Below are positions 27,901 through 36,083 of a DNA stretch of 64,000 bases, piece after piece. The position numbers and the translations under genes were made by a program. Under the pieces are notes generated by a model. The model did no database searches and was not told the DNA's origin. It worked only from the letters and a program-made list of their open reading frames with translations. Each line of letters opens with the position of its first letter. The stretch's first letter is position 1. The stretch is from JBBTCX01 sp038043045. GTDB lineage: Bacteria > Planctomycetota > Phycisphaerae > UBA1845. Location: NCBI GenBank assembly GCA_038043045.1, contig JBBTCX010000081.1:1-64000 (forward strand), written 5' to 3'.

Positions 27901-28437
27901 GCCTTTCGTTCTGGCCTTCCACCCGGTGGCCGTTAGCTCATAACGAATGAAGCTTTCTTCACTCTCGCTGCGGAAGGTGGCGTCAGGCAGTGGCACAAGC
28001 TCCTCTAAGTCCACACCGCTGAACCGATCCATTTCTTCCGGGTTGTCCACAGTTCCATCGAAATCGTCATCCAAGCCATTGGCCGCATCGACATAGAGTG
28101 GCAGGCCGCCGTCCATGTTGCGGCTGACCATCGTCAACCCCGACATCTTCCAGCCGACTCCAAGACACCCGTTGCCGTTGCCCGTGTGATATTGCAGAGA
28201 GAGACTCGGAGTGAACCCGGCCGGACCGCTGGGAAGCTGGATCGCAACGGAGTACGCCCCGCTTCCGCTGTTGAGTTGGGGCTGGAACGATTCCCCTAAT
28301 CCCTGGATCGAACCAGGCCCCGACGGAAGAGAAATCGTCTGGGGTGATACGCCGCTCTTGTCCGCGGCAAACGCGTGCAATGACGCCAGCGACAGAATCC
28401 CTGTGGACAACATAATGGATACAACACATGGTTTCAT
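21961..28437 (-). CDS. Giant exported SpvB / FG-GAP / TcdB-mid / RHS protein (TcB-TcC-like)
   Basis: This 2158-residue protein has a Sec signal peptide (about residues 1-25, SLASLHAFA). Residues about 33-230 are an SpvB domain (SLPSGPGSIQGLGESF; LQYHTGNGNGCLGVGWKMSG). Residues about 370-680 hold FG-GAP/VCBS units (NVELIDMNRDGLPDLLQ; DMNGNGSVDLLIS). A TcdB-middle region follows (RIDNGLGLVTTLEFETS; TYRDPYYDPVKQEFRGF), then RHS/YD repeats (about 850-1600) and an RHS core (GDHLGSVHVVTNQRG...YFEARYL) ending at NPIANLDPDG near residue 1948. The last 210 residues form a separate C-terminal domain. This is the order of a TcB-TcC fusion, in which a beta cocoon encloses a toxic C-terminus. Tc components normally lack Sec signals, so surface placement rather than cytosolic assembly is inferred. 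AAGGAGGAG overlaps the upstream stop. Confidence 0.9.
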   Translation of the reverse strand: MKPCVVSIMLSTGILSLASLHAFAADKSGVSPQTISLPSGPGSIQGLGESFQPQLNSGSGAYSVAIQLPSGPAGFTPSLSLQYHTGNGNGCLGVGWKMSGLTMVSRNMDGGLPLYVDAANGLDDDFDGTVDNPEEMDRFSGVDLEELVPLPDATFRSESEESFIRYELTATGWKARTKGGLLHEFGTTSFARIENGNKEFAWLLERTTDLNGNTIEYRYRTDPGSLGQKYCSEMRWAGSTAFYAAVMTYEANRPDVHSDFRSGFEVRTGLRLARIDIIAQGVPASPGAITGDLNDDGKPDSLIRRYVLEYEAKAVQSLLRRVTMFGSDGVTSLPSVILAYTEWDPPDNVSSSFTRSTGDPIAALDSDNVELIDMNRDGLPDLLQATSASHRVHLNLGLNDAGRLAWDIVGTLVGNSPSLNLGSPAVHLADHSADGEADLIHKVNSSTFQCFINSGQRTWQNVVTLQNTDSWPRWPFENAGSRTLDTDHNRMHDILFTSDNSYRLWMLMPGGRYGREVSLPVLSDGTQAFSFEDPGARIADVNGDRITDLAWIQSTRVVYWASCGRGSFDGPIFLPLSGTLTVTEISNTDFADVNGDALADLIVVRPAASPNGIHYRLNRGRAGFDLRRTILGLPATQTGDATRCTDMNGNGSVDLLISNGARSLGTREQFLDFVPGIRPHLLRRIDNGLGLVTTLEFETSVQQMVQARTAGTPWTSTMPISIPVVCRITEDDSRGNQFIREFTYRDPYYDPVKQEFRGFSNTQVKELGDASAPSKITQYVFDTGVLADCRKGKVLVQEVSDASGSRFERVENTVQHRVLDTSSDGRQVCFAFNEATDVQIFEQTNNPMHIRTGYQFDDFGNVLQENMQGVADQDGDEVFMEKAYAYRPEIWLMDRMTRSTTRDGKGTLAAEDLLSYDQRGNLIEQRAWLDVANRYVLSIRNDYDSFGNVIRMTDANDHSRSITFDDLLHTYPVTETVHLESRDLTTTATYDLGFGVMTSTVDFAGATTVFEYDPLARQIAALRPGGAETRYSYELAAPISRTITRVREDFGGGTFDSYAYVDGYGRALGTKIEAEDGRWRFMETVAFNRRMLEITRWLPYFTASNEYEIPDPKMPFNTTVYDAKGRIIQTIDPDGDVTRTIFEPLVQHLHDANDTAGTATPKTQRNDGLERLVEVVERNGSEEYRTRYAWDALNNLVVITDAQGNTKTMEYDSLKRNIALHDPDRGTATYEYDDAGNLLRTTDAKGQSVAYAYDFADRLLSENYLDQGGGPGDPVDVTLVYDLPAAGVDFGSGLGVAGFTGGRLASVKDLSGEEHRAYDARGNILEIVKRIRDPLLGVLTSYQTGFAYDIMDRLVEVYYPDNDRCRYSYNVASFVESIDGGLGGSVILSNADYEPTEQFSHLTFGNAGSTTYTYDNHDRLESLRTASPLAGDLINYAYLYDPVSNITRINDHRPFDGPHGIPASSPRRNTQLFQYDDLYRLTQVKYSPAGDGVPAHGQIDYVYDKIGNMLSQSSPSVGQPGFIPEPKVALGAMTIGGSDGAQNRGSRLPGQPPGPHALTATQAGGVYEYDDNGNMTHLEDATLTWDFKDRLVRFQKGNVDARYAYDYSNRRIAKLVTQDKHTDQTLYVNQYFEYRPNRAPVKYVFNGATRVARVKGTLDPTRTRVQRFWLFEGWNLLTVAVEAFQTSEELFGKESRVYEWTGTDYREVTSDAIVPVGKPLWVEVTSSRVVAASGLYLPPTDSVAIPAGQTLLAWPRLEPFIRAEHLFSSDGRIRAHEPSQLRWFASDRLLLAFLNDAPDSLPTSTALWFELSNQSMLKSDATEDRDISFYHGDHLGSVHVVTNQRGAVLQESANYAFGLSRHSHKPNPILGEDYGFTQKEKDEESDLHYFEARYLAAGLSRFLTLDPKYTNPGMLAEDDLPRFLSQPQDLNVYAYVRNNPIANLDPDGMELFAIGRTLGDSTRAQEIQRDFVSLLGRLSDLDLQVDEFGKIRENPDGLMNPNPASPKLQAYTRELISSKVKVTMNVRDSHGSVIGPGGGWDTFFENPGLNRAGTVWLKDWQETAANSPNFARIGAAHVLTEYRWRGAGFNFAHARGSEFEALVADELIGHSQHEEHSATPLGGSRTRFNYGAGNSYIWNSATNAVSTGPAVTEVPLPP

Positions 28438-28442
28438 TGCAA

Positions 28443-28451
28443 CTCCTCCTT
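28443..28451 (-). promoter_or_regulatory. Shine-Dalgarno sequence of the RHS gene overlapping the upstream stop
   Basis: On the minus strand AAGGAGGAG begins within the TAA of the 1915-residue protein gene and lies about five bases before the ATG at 28437. Terminating ribosomes are therefore well placed to re-initiate, which would tie synthesis of the two giant proteins together. Confidence 0.7.
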
Positions 28452-31400
28452 ACGAAGGTTTCCCGTATGCCTTGAATCGAAGTTTGATGTCATCGATTCC
28501 TAGATTCTCATCCGGACTTCGTGGATTACCACTTTCGTTCGCATCAAAGATGAGAATGAGCAGCTTCCGCCTCACCAGGCTCACGTCGTCGTTGGGGTCT
28601 GCAAATTGTCTGCCGGGAATGGCGAGAAGCCACTGAGTATTCCAAGCCGACCAACCGGCCAGATCATCTTGAAATACGGGATTCTCGGTCAGGCGAATCT
28701 GGGCCTGCGTGACGGGGAAGCGGTTGATGATGTCGAGGTCCGCGGACGTGGCCAATCGCGGAATGTCGAACGAATCGAGGATCGCCCCGCCCGCGTCGCG
28801 ATAGGCAGCGGAAACGCCGGGGATTCGCTGATCCACGACCGCCCAGGACCGCACCGCTCGAAGGGCACAATCCCCCGTGTCGGGAGCGCGCAACATGCTG
28901 GTACCAACCGGGAGGAAGTGGGCAAAAATCAATGTGCTGTCCACCCCGAGTGCGCTGGGATTGTCCACCCCCTCGAGCAGAATGGCGAATTCAAATAACT
29001 TGGGATTTGAGCACGTGTCGAAATTTGCCGGAGCTCCAAACGTCGTCCCTCGCCGTTGGCCGAATAGTGTCCGCCCCGCCACCTCGGTCGAGAAAGTCAA
29101 AACCAAGGCCGGTCCGGAATCCCGATCGCTGTCGAGGCTCGCAAACTGTCGAAACGCGGGAACGTCCAGAAGGTTCTGCACCACGTTTGACTCGAGAAAT
29201 GCACGAAACGCCTTGTTTTTTTCGAACTGCTGTGCATCCGAATCCTCGGAGGGATTGATGGCCAAACCCAGCAGGTTCTTTCGAAGACTGAACTCATCGC
29301 CGCCGTGATCGAAGAGCGACAGCTTTTGCAAACGGCCGACAAAGTCACTTTCTTGACGACTCTGGTCCAAACGGGCGATCACGCTTTGAAGCCCTTCATC
29401 TCCCGCCGATTCCGTACCCAGAAGCCGCTCCCGGAAGAGCCGCTGCACCTGCTCGCTCACCTCTTCACGTTCGTTGTACTCATAGGCGAACGCCTTGGCC
29501 GCGAGCAAGACATACCGTCCTGCCAAATCGAAGAAGGCGCCGTACTGCTCGAGTGCCTGGTTGCGAAACGTGCGGAACGCCATGTCCCTAAAGCGGAAAT
29601 TTTGCAGCTTGTCCGTCTGAACCCGACGAATGCGATCGCGGTCGTCCACCAGCCGTTTGCCTTCCTGGAAGTTTTTTTGCACGACGGCCAATGCTTGTTG
29701 GGCCTGCGATTCGGCCACGAGCAATTCCTTGATTGCCTGCGGCGTCTTGCGGATCAAATCTTCAAGTTCAATCTCCAGTTTGCGAATCTCCTGATCATTG
29801 GAAATTTGCGTGAGTTCCGCGGTCTGCCAGCAGTTGATCCGCAATTCTTCCCTGGCGATGTCAAACTGATTGTCAGACGGACCGCCGCCGAACGCGTTGG
29901 AAAGGCCCTCGCCGGCAAGCGACAGTCCATTTTGGATCGCGGGGCCACAGGCGACACCTTCCGACGCAATGCATATCACCGCTGACTTCACTAACCCTTT
30001 CAGTCGACCGAGAAAGGCCGCTTGCTGGCGGAGTCTCTCAAGCTCCTGCTTTCGAGCGATCACCTGCAATTGTTCTCCACAGGCTTGCGCCCGGATTTCA
30101 ATCGTTTCGATCGCTTCGTTTCGGACGAGCGCCAGGTTCTCGGCTTTGTCACCGATCAAGGCTTCCAGGTTGGACAACGCCAACTCGGCGAGCTCACCTT
30201 GCAGCGTCGCGGTGCGAAGTTCGAACATCGCCAATTGAACTTGCCCGACCGCGGCTCGGTCGGCCCAGCCGAGTTCCGCAAGACCCTCCGCATCGACGAG
30301 GAAATTCCGAAGGTCGGGACTTCCCGCACATTCTCCGTCGCATCCGGATTCGATCACATCGTCTTCCGGGTCGTTCAACACACCGGTGATTTGAATTCCA
30401 TCTCCGTCATTGTCTTCTTGATCGTTGTCGGAGGTGTCGCTTGGCGAGGGCAACCCGAAAATCTCGATCAATCGATCACGCAGTCCGAGTTCGGTTTGAA
30501 CCACCTGCTCCTCGAATTCGGTAAACTCGCTTTCGTGGCCTCGTAGGCGATTGGTACCTCGATTGGCCAGTTTCAGGATGCCACGCGCGTTCTTGATCGC
30601 TTCAACCGCCGCGTTGCGCACGATCCCATAGTGCGAATTTCCGGCGCTGGTTCCTCCTTCGAGAAAGTTCAACAATTGGCCGGGCTGAATGATTCGGAAA
30701 GGTACCACGTTGGCAACCAAGGCCAGGGGGTTTAAGCCCGCACCTGCGGCGTCCACTCGATCCTGCATTTCGTCCACAGTCGAAGCCAAGATGCGAATTT
30801 CGTCGACGCGCTGCCGATGAACGGCTTCGATTTCATCCTTGGCATCCTGTTCCGGAACGGGCAACAAGTGATTCACCACCGCCCAGTCGAGGTAAGCTCC
30901 CATTCCACCACGACGCGCCCAGTCCGCCGTTCCCCATGCCCGCGCCGAATCCGTGTCCGCTAGTCGCGTTTCGGTTTCTTCCCGATAATCCCTGCGAAAC
31001 GTGAGGTCGACGAGGCGATTCGCGGTCCGCGCCTTGGCCGCCATGGCTGCGGCCATGTTTCGCACCGATTGAAAATCCACTTGGTGCATGGTGCCGTCGT
31101 CATCGAGAATACTCTCGCAATCACGCAACGAGCATTCAACGCTTCCAGGGGGAGCGGAAAGGGATTGAATCATCTCAACAGCAAAATCGTGCTCCCCCGG
31201 TGCGTCCGTATCCGCACCGAAGGCGTCCAAGTACACCTTGACCGCCGTCAGATAGTGCCCATACGCGTCACCATGTCCCTGAGGGAATTTCTCCGAGGCT
31301 AGACCGTTGTTGGCTTCGTTAAAGTTGGCACGATATCCGAGACCGTTTGTGCTGTCCGTAGCATTGGGGCGAAGACGGTTGTAAACGGCTGCCCGATTCA

Positions 31401-34197
31401 CCGCTCCCGCGAAAAGGGGATAGTTACCGTTTACGTTTCCCGCTGGTTCGTCGTTTAGGGGTTGGCTTGCCGAAGCGGGTACGCTGATCTCTCGTCCGCG
31501 CAGCAAGGCGAGTTCCTCTTCCAGCAAAGTGGGAACTCCCGGTAAACCGCGGAAGGCAAACATCCCCGGGACCTGTTCCAGAGAAAAACTTTCGTCCGGA
31601 GCCTGATCACCCACCGTGGGGTCCATGGCATCGGCAAACGCTTCGTTACCCAGCAGCATCTCGAAGGCATGAAATTCGTTGAAGACTCGTTGAGCGACAC
31701 CCACCTTCAGGCAACTTCGATTGTTTGCAAAAATCCGGAGGCGTTCGGCCGGATCACGCGTCGCGCCGGCCCCGGGAGGCGGTGCACAGCTTCCTCCGGG
31801 GCAGTCGTTCCCGCTTAGACAACTCGCTCCGTCTTGGCTGCCTCCCGCGCAAAATCCACCGCCGGGCTTTTGATTTGTTCCAGGCTTCCAAGGCCGACCA
31901 TACAGTTGGATCATGGTTCCGAAAGTGACCGGCGTGGTCGGATTGTCTCGCAATTCGCGGAAAACTTCCGTGGCTCGCTCGTCGGGATTGAAAATGTCGT
32001 TGAAGGTATCGACCAAGTCGCATTCTTCGGGAACACCGTTGCCGTTGCAGTCGGTACTCGTGGCATCACGGATGTCGCAGTCGTCCGGGATGCCGTTGCC
32101 GTTGCAATCCACATCGCACGAATCCGGGATGAGGTTGTGATTGCAATCCGCTCCGACGGTGACCAGCGACACGCTTGAAACCACCGAGAAGGGATTGGAC
32201 CCTACCGTGTCCAACACCTGGTTGCCGGACCTGGTTTCCAAAGGCCATAGTGCGACCAAACCCGTTGTATCGGTTGGCAGGGAAGCATGCATGGCCTGCA
32301 TAATCTCATCGTGCGACCGAACGACATTCCAAATCCGTACGTCGGCCACCAAACCGTCCAACGGGCGATCAAAGGATGTCGGTATGACGAAATTTCCTTC
32401 GCCTCGACCAAGACGCAATCGCCCTGACGTCCCCCCCGCGGGAAGCCCGCTGACCATCGAAGTGATCGGCGCGCGATCGTTGACCATAACGGAATATTCC
32501 ACCGACGATCCCGAAACGATCGTTCTCGTCACCGCGATGTGATACCACAACCCGGTGTGCAGGTTGGTGTCCGCGGTCATGACCGCGTCGGACAGGTCCG
32601 CGCGCTCATGCACAACTCGAATATCTCCCCCCTCGTCGACGACAAGGGAATACAGAAGATTGTTGGCAAGGTTTTCAGTTATGCCGCTGTCCCGCCCGCC
32701 GTGCGTGAGAATCGCCTGCATCAACCCAGGCTGATTCAGATAAACCCATGCCTCCACCGTGAGCGCGCCGCTAATCTGCAAACTCGTTGTCGGTGAAGGC
32801 ACTTCCAAATGCCCGTTCAATCCATCGAGCGAAATCACTTGCCGCGACGTTTCCGTGAACGGCGCCGGCGCCTCCAATCCGTCCCACTGGCCATTGTCGT
32901 TGCAGTCAGGCAGGGTGAAGAACCAGCCCTCATTATTTCCCTCTGGATTCCGACCTTGACCTGCAATCGCCAAACCGTTCGATGAGATCGCGTTGGCACT
33001 AAACAAAGTCCATCCGGTTGTGTCGGCAGCGCCATAGTCATCCACCATCAGTTCTTGAATTCCGCGCAAGCCGAGGTTCGGATGCCAAAGAAAGGCGACT
33101 TGTCCTGTCGACGATGTCCCGAATCCGACGATGACCCCATTGTTGGAAATCCCAAGCGCCCTGCTCATCGTGGCTCCGCCGGGAAAATCCCCGAGAGAAC
33201 GCAACTGGGACGTGGGAATCGTAAGACCGGGAGTCCACCGAAATGCCTCTTGCCCGGCGCTGGTCGTGCCGTATCCAACCGCCACGCCGGAATTGTTGAC
33301 GGCGAAAGCTTCACTGAAGAAGTTGCCGCCGCTAAGGTCTCCAATCCCGCCCGGTTGACAACCATTGATGGAGCAGAACGCGTTGGGGATTGGAAGAATA
33401 AAACTTTCAAAGCCCGCCTGGGAGTTGCTTCCGCCAACGGAATAGAACCCGTCCGGCGCAACTCCGTTCGCCCGGTTAGTTGGGCTAAACCCGTTGGGAT
33501 TCAATTTAGGTATGAGAACGGTCGTGTTCGTTGAAGCCACCCACCGAAAACAAGTTGTACCTTTTTCTGGGTTAGGCACCGTCGTATTCCCGACAATGAA
33601 CTGACCGTCATCCGAAATGGAATTACCGACAACGGGAAAACCCCCTTCCGTCGACAAAGGCAACAAGAAAGGCACGACCGGTTCGTCAGCGTTCACCTCC
33701 GTACGCATGGCCCGACCTTGGGAAGTGCCGGTAATGAATATCGTCGAACCAACCAAGGCCACGTCGGTTGCCAGACTCTTTAAGGCAGTTTCCGGCGTCA
33801 GAATGGGCCGGATCGAAATCCCTTTGAACAACACGGCTTCCCGACAGCCATTGCAATGCAGATCGTCTTGGGTCGCCTCGGAACTACTCTCGCCGACCAC
33901 CACGACGACGCCGTCAACATACGCAATCCCCTTGGCGTCGCTATAATTCATCCCACCCGGAAGATCACCAATTCCTTGGAAACACACCTCAAATCCGAGA
34001 TTGCATTCTCCAAACCCAAGCGTTTTTTGCGACCCGACGCCGCACGCTGCAAGTATCACGCTGAAGAGCAACGCGAAATGATTCCCGAGTCGAGCCGCGG
34101 GCTTTAGCCCGCACGACCAGCCCATCTTCTTGTTGTTGGAAATCGTTAGATATCGCATGGGCAACATTCCTTTGTTTAGATTACGCAACGCACTCAT
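28450..34197 (-). CDS. Giant putative lipoprotein: HAF repeats, LamG domain, calcium repeats, long helical region
   Basis: This 1915-residue protein has a hydrophobic N-terminal segment with lipobox LAAC (near residue 52). HAF-type repeats follow (GIGDLPGGMNYSDAKGIAYV; SLGDFPGGATMSRALGIS), to about residue 440. Residues about 455-680 are a LamG/concanavalin fold (SGALTVEAWVYLN; LDGLVADVRIWNVVRSHDEI). Calcium repeats DCNHNLIPDSCDVDCNGNG lie at about 684-730, and a Cys motif CAGGSQDGASCLSGNDCPGG near 780. Residues about 820-1560 are strongly helical with coiled-coil stretches (ELEIELEDLIRKTPQAIKEL), and the tail is a beta-rich domain ending GIDDIKLRFKAYGKPS. The region FRNQALEQYGAFFDLAGRYV recalls TcA helical-shell sequence. 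Four-base overlap with the upstream gene and coupling to the RHS gene suggest one complex. The TcA analogy is inference. Confidence 0.8.
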   Translation of the reverse strand: MSALRNLNKGMLPMRYLTISNNKKMGWSCGLKPAARLGNHFALLFSVILAACGVGSQKTLGFGECNLGFEVCFQGIGDLPGGMNYSDAKGIAYVDGVVVVVGESSSEATQDDLHCNGCREAVLFKGISIRPILTPETALKSLATDVALVGSTIFITGTSQGRAMRTEVNADEPVVPFLLPLSTEGGFPVVGNSISDDGQFIVGNTTVPNPEKGTTCFRWVASTNTTVLIPKLNPNGFSPTNRANGVAPDGFYSVGGSNSQAGFESFILPIPNAFCSINGCQPGGIGDLSGGNFFSEAFAVNNSGVAVGYGTTSAGQEAFRWTPGLTIPTSQLRSLGDFPGGATMSRALGISNNGVIVGFGTSSTGQVAFLWHPNLGLRGIQELMVDDYGAADTTGWTLFSANAISSNGLAIAGQGRNPEGNNEGWFFTLPDCNDNGQWDGLEAPAPFTETSRQVISLDGLNGHLEVPSPTTSLQISGALTVEAWVYLNQPGLMQAILTHGGRDSGITENLANNLLYSLVVDEGGDIRVVHERADLSDAVMTADTNLHTGLWYHIAVTRTIVSGSSVEYSVMVNDRAPITSMVSGLPAGGTSGRLRLGRGEGNFVIPTSFDRPLDGLVADVRIWNVVRSHDEIMQAMHASLPTDTTGLVALWPLETRSGNQVLDTVGSNPFSVVSSVSLVTVGADCNHNLIPDSCDVDCNGNGIPDDCDIRDATSTDCNGNGVPEECDLVDTFNDIFNPDERATEVFRELRDNPTTPVTFGTMIQLYGRPWKPGTNQKPGGGFCAGGSQDGASCLSGNDCPGGSCAPPPGAGATRDPAERLRIFANNRSCLKVGVAQRVFNEFHAFEMLLGNEAFADAMDPTVGDQAPDESFSLEQVPGMFAFRGLPGVPTLLEEELALLRGREISVPASASQPLNDEPAGNVNGNYPLFAGAVNRAAVYNRLRPNATDSTNGLGYRANFNEANNGLASEKFPQGHGDAYGHYLTAVKVYLDAFGADTDAPGEHDFAVEMIQSLSAPPGSVECSLRDCESILDDDGTMHQVDFQSVRNMAAAMAAKARTANRLVDLTFRRDYREETETRLADTDSARAWGTADWARRGGMGAYLDWAVVNHLLPVPEQDAKDEIEAVHRQRVDEIRILASTVDEMQDRVDAAGAGLNPLALVANVVPFRIIQPGQLLNFLEGGTSAGNSHYGIVRNAAVEAIKNARGILKLANRGTNRLRGHESEFTEFEEQVVQTELGLRDRLIEIFGLPSPSDTSDNDQEDNDGDGIQITGVLNDPEDDVIESGCDGECAGSPDLRNFLVDAEGLAELGWADRAAVGQVQLAMFELRTATLQGELAELALSNLEALIGDKAENLALVRNEAIETIEIRAQACGEQLQVIARKQELERLRQQAAFLGRLKGLVKSAVICIASEGVACGPAIQNGLSLAGEGLSNAFGGGPSDNQFDIAREELRINCWQTAELTQISNDQEIRKLEIELEDLIRKTPQAIKELLVAESQAQQALAVVQKNFQEGKRLVDDRDRIRRVQTDKLQNFRFRDMAFRTFRNQALEQYGAFFDLAGRYVLLAAKAFAYEYNEREEVSEQVQRLFRERLLGTESAGDEGLQSVIARLDQSRQESDFVGRLQKLSLFDHGGDEFSLRKNLLGLAINPSEDSDAQQFEKNKAFRAFLESNVVQNLLDVPAFRQFASLDSDRDSGPALVLTFSTEVAGRTLFGQRRGTTFGAPANFDTCSNPKLFEFAILLEGVDNPSALGVDSTLIFAHFLPVGTSMLRAPDTGDCALRAVRSWAVVDQRIPGVSAAYRDAGGAILDSFDIPRLATSADLDIINRFPVTQAQIRLTENPVFQDDLAGWSAWNTQWLLAIPGRQFADPNDDVSLVRRKLLILIFDANESGNPRSPDENLGIDDIKLRFKAYGKPS

Positions 34198-35879
34198 TGC
34201 CCAACCACCTCCCCAAGCAGACGATCCAGCAGAAACGTCCCTCGCACGGTGATGGGACTCTCGGAAATTCCTGTAATCACTTCGGTGTATTGCCCGGCCA
34301 ATCGATGAGGACCAAACGTCCCATCCAGACCGGCTAGCTCGTCCGACAAGCGGTCTTTTTGTCTCTCAATTTTGATCGTGATCTCACGAGTGATCTCGTA
34401 TCCCTTGCGATGTTCCGGGTTGTATCGATGGCGATATGGATTCAGAGAATCCTCCGCATGGATGCTCAGTGTGCCGCGAAGCGTCCCCGTCGCCCCAAAG
34501 GGATCAAGCGGATCGGCCGCGTCCGCCACCAGGGTCACAGGCCGGTCAAACAGGATGGATGTGAACTTCCGCAAAAAGCTTCGCCCGTCACGAAACGTCG
34601 CCAGGCTCACGGTGTCGAGTAGTCGTGGCGGCGAACCACCCCGTGCCACCGATGGATCCGGCAACTCTAGAAGCAGCGTCATACCCATCGGGCTGGCCTC
34701 CGCCTGCTCCAATGGAAGTTTCTGCACGCTCGGATGCGCGCCAACCTGGGTAAGCGTCGCCCGCCCAAACCACCGGCCGAAAATCGGCTCCACGGTCACA
34801 TCCGAAGATACGACGGCCCGAGAACCTCGCTCATCCACTACGTCAATCACCGCCGGAAAGGTCGCTCCCGAATCGCCTCCACGCAGAGTTCGCGCTGCCG
34901 ATTCGAGACTCGCTCGTCGTGCCCGAAGCTCCAATTCAATTCGTGTGGAACCAGCCGGTACCACCACGGCAAGTCCCGCGGAAAGCGATCGCCAAACATT
35001 CGGAAAGGCTTTCGTCAAATCACGATATTCGAGCCAATCCACACTCGCACCGCCTGCCGAGCATTCGCCATCAACCGAAAGCACCGCGCACGATCGGGCT
35101 TGTAGTGTCACGGTTCTGGCACTCTGCGAAGAGGGGACTTCGATGGCTAGAGTTCGCAGCAAGGTGGACCGTCCAAAGGACACGCCGTTGAGGTTTTCCG
35201 TCACGTCCACGGGGCCGGAGTATTCGAAATCCTGCACGACGTTAAGCCAGTAGGCCTCGTTCGGACGGATCGCGTCGGTGAGTGTTCTCCGCACAAATTG
35301 GTCCGAGACCATTGCAAAAATGTCATGCGTTACCGGTGGACCGCTCGCCCGGACTTTCCCCAACGCATTGGGGTGTGAAAAAAACTCCTCGAACGAAAGG
35401 ATACCGGACACAGAGTCCGACAGTGCCCCAAATAGGTTGCTCACGCGGCTCGTAAACTGCGAACTTCGAACCAGGGGTCGGCCAGCAAGTCTCAACCGTC
35501 CAGCAGAGCGCATCTTGATGAGGTAGCCACGATGCCCTTGGAGGGATCGCAACGTTGTCAAGATCGGCGGAACATCCTTGTCATGGAAAAACCACCGTCC
35601 CGGGGTTTCGTTCGTTAGGGAGTTAGTGACCGTCCGGTTCACGTCGAACGTCCAGAAGGACTGGAAATCCAATGGCGGTTTCTGTTGCGCAAGAATCTCA
35701 TCCAAAGTATCTGGGTCCGGTTCGAGATTCAGCCAGACGGCATTCCAGCCACTCTTCAGGTCAATCACTTCCGTAACGACTTGAGCCACGCAGACTCCCG
35801 GCCCGGCGATCCAGACGAACGTGCAAGCCGCAAGTGTTTTGCCCATTCGTCGACCTGCTCCCCAACTCGTATGTTTCAT
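34194..35879 (-). CDS. Exported 561-residue protein with an N-terminal GWN-type domain
   Basis: The signal peptide (cleavage near GVCVAQ) is followed by VIDLKSGWNAVWLNLEPDPD, a motif type found at the start of several large exported proteins and also present inside the RHS protein of this operon (FWLFEGWNLLTVAVEA). The remainder is beta-rich, with no catalytic motif: RGYLIKMRSAGRLRLAGRPL, NEAYWLNVVQDFEYSGPVDV, TLRGTLSIHAEDSLNPYRHR. GAGGAGG lies about nine bases upstream of the ATG. It is the first gene of the four-gene operon, and its stop overlaps the start of the 1915-residue protein (ATGA). A structural or surface-anchoring role in the same complex is inferred. No family with known function is recognised. 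Confidence 0.75.
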   Translation of the reverse strand: MKHTSWGAGRRMGKTLAACTFVWIAGPGVCVAQVVTEVIDLKSGWNAVWLNLEPDPDTLDEILAQQKPPLDFQSFWTFDVNRTVTNSLTNETPGRWFFHDKDVPPILTTLRSLQGHRGYLIKMRSAGRLRLAGRPLVRSSQFTSRVSNLFGALSDSVSGILSFEEFFSHPNALGKVRASGPPVTHDIFAMVSDQFVRRTLTDAIRPNEAYWLNVVQDFEYSGPVDVTENLNGVSFGRSTLLRTLAIEVPSSQSARTVTLQARSCAVLSVDGECSAGGASVDWLEYRDLTKAFPNVWRSLSAGLAVVVPAGSTRIELELRARRASLESAARTLRGGDSGATFPAVIDVVDERGSRAVVSSDVTVEPIFGRWFGRATLTQVGAHPSVQKLPLEQAEASPMGMTLLLELPDPSVARGGSPPRLLDTVSLATFRDGRSFLRKFTSILFDRPVTLVADAADPLDPFGATGTLRGTLSIHAEDSLNPYRHRYNPEHRKGYEITREITIKIERQKDRLSDELAGLDGTFGPHRLAGQYTEVITGISESPITVRGTFLLDRLLGEVVGQ

Positions 35880-36083
35880 GACCCCAATCCTCCTCGTTCG
35901 GTCTTCCCGATACTTTTAAATGCGCAGAATCCACAATACGGGCGTCACCGAAAGGAAAAAAGGGTTAGAATGAGGGGCACGGGTGCTCAGCGGCGGCACG
36001 TTGACTCGGTGGAGAGCGATTTCCGCCAAGATCGATGACGCCGCGCGACGAGGTTTGTCGCATTTGACCAGGGATCGAACAGG

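Noticed and set aside
32040..32150. Short tandem repeat of GTTGCCGTTGCA type, first taken for a DNA repeat array
   Set aside because: It encodes the DCNGNGIPDDCD calcium repeats of the 1915-residue protein, so it is protein-level repetition.
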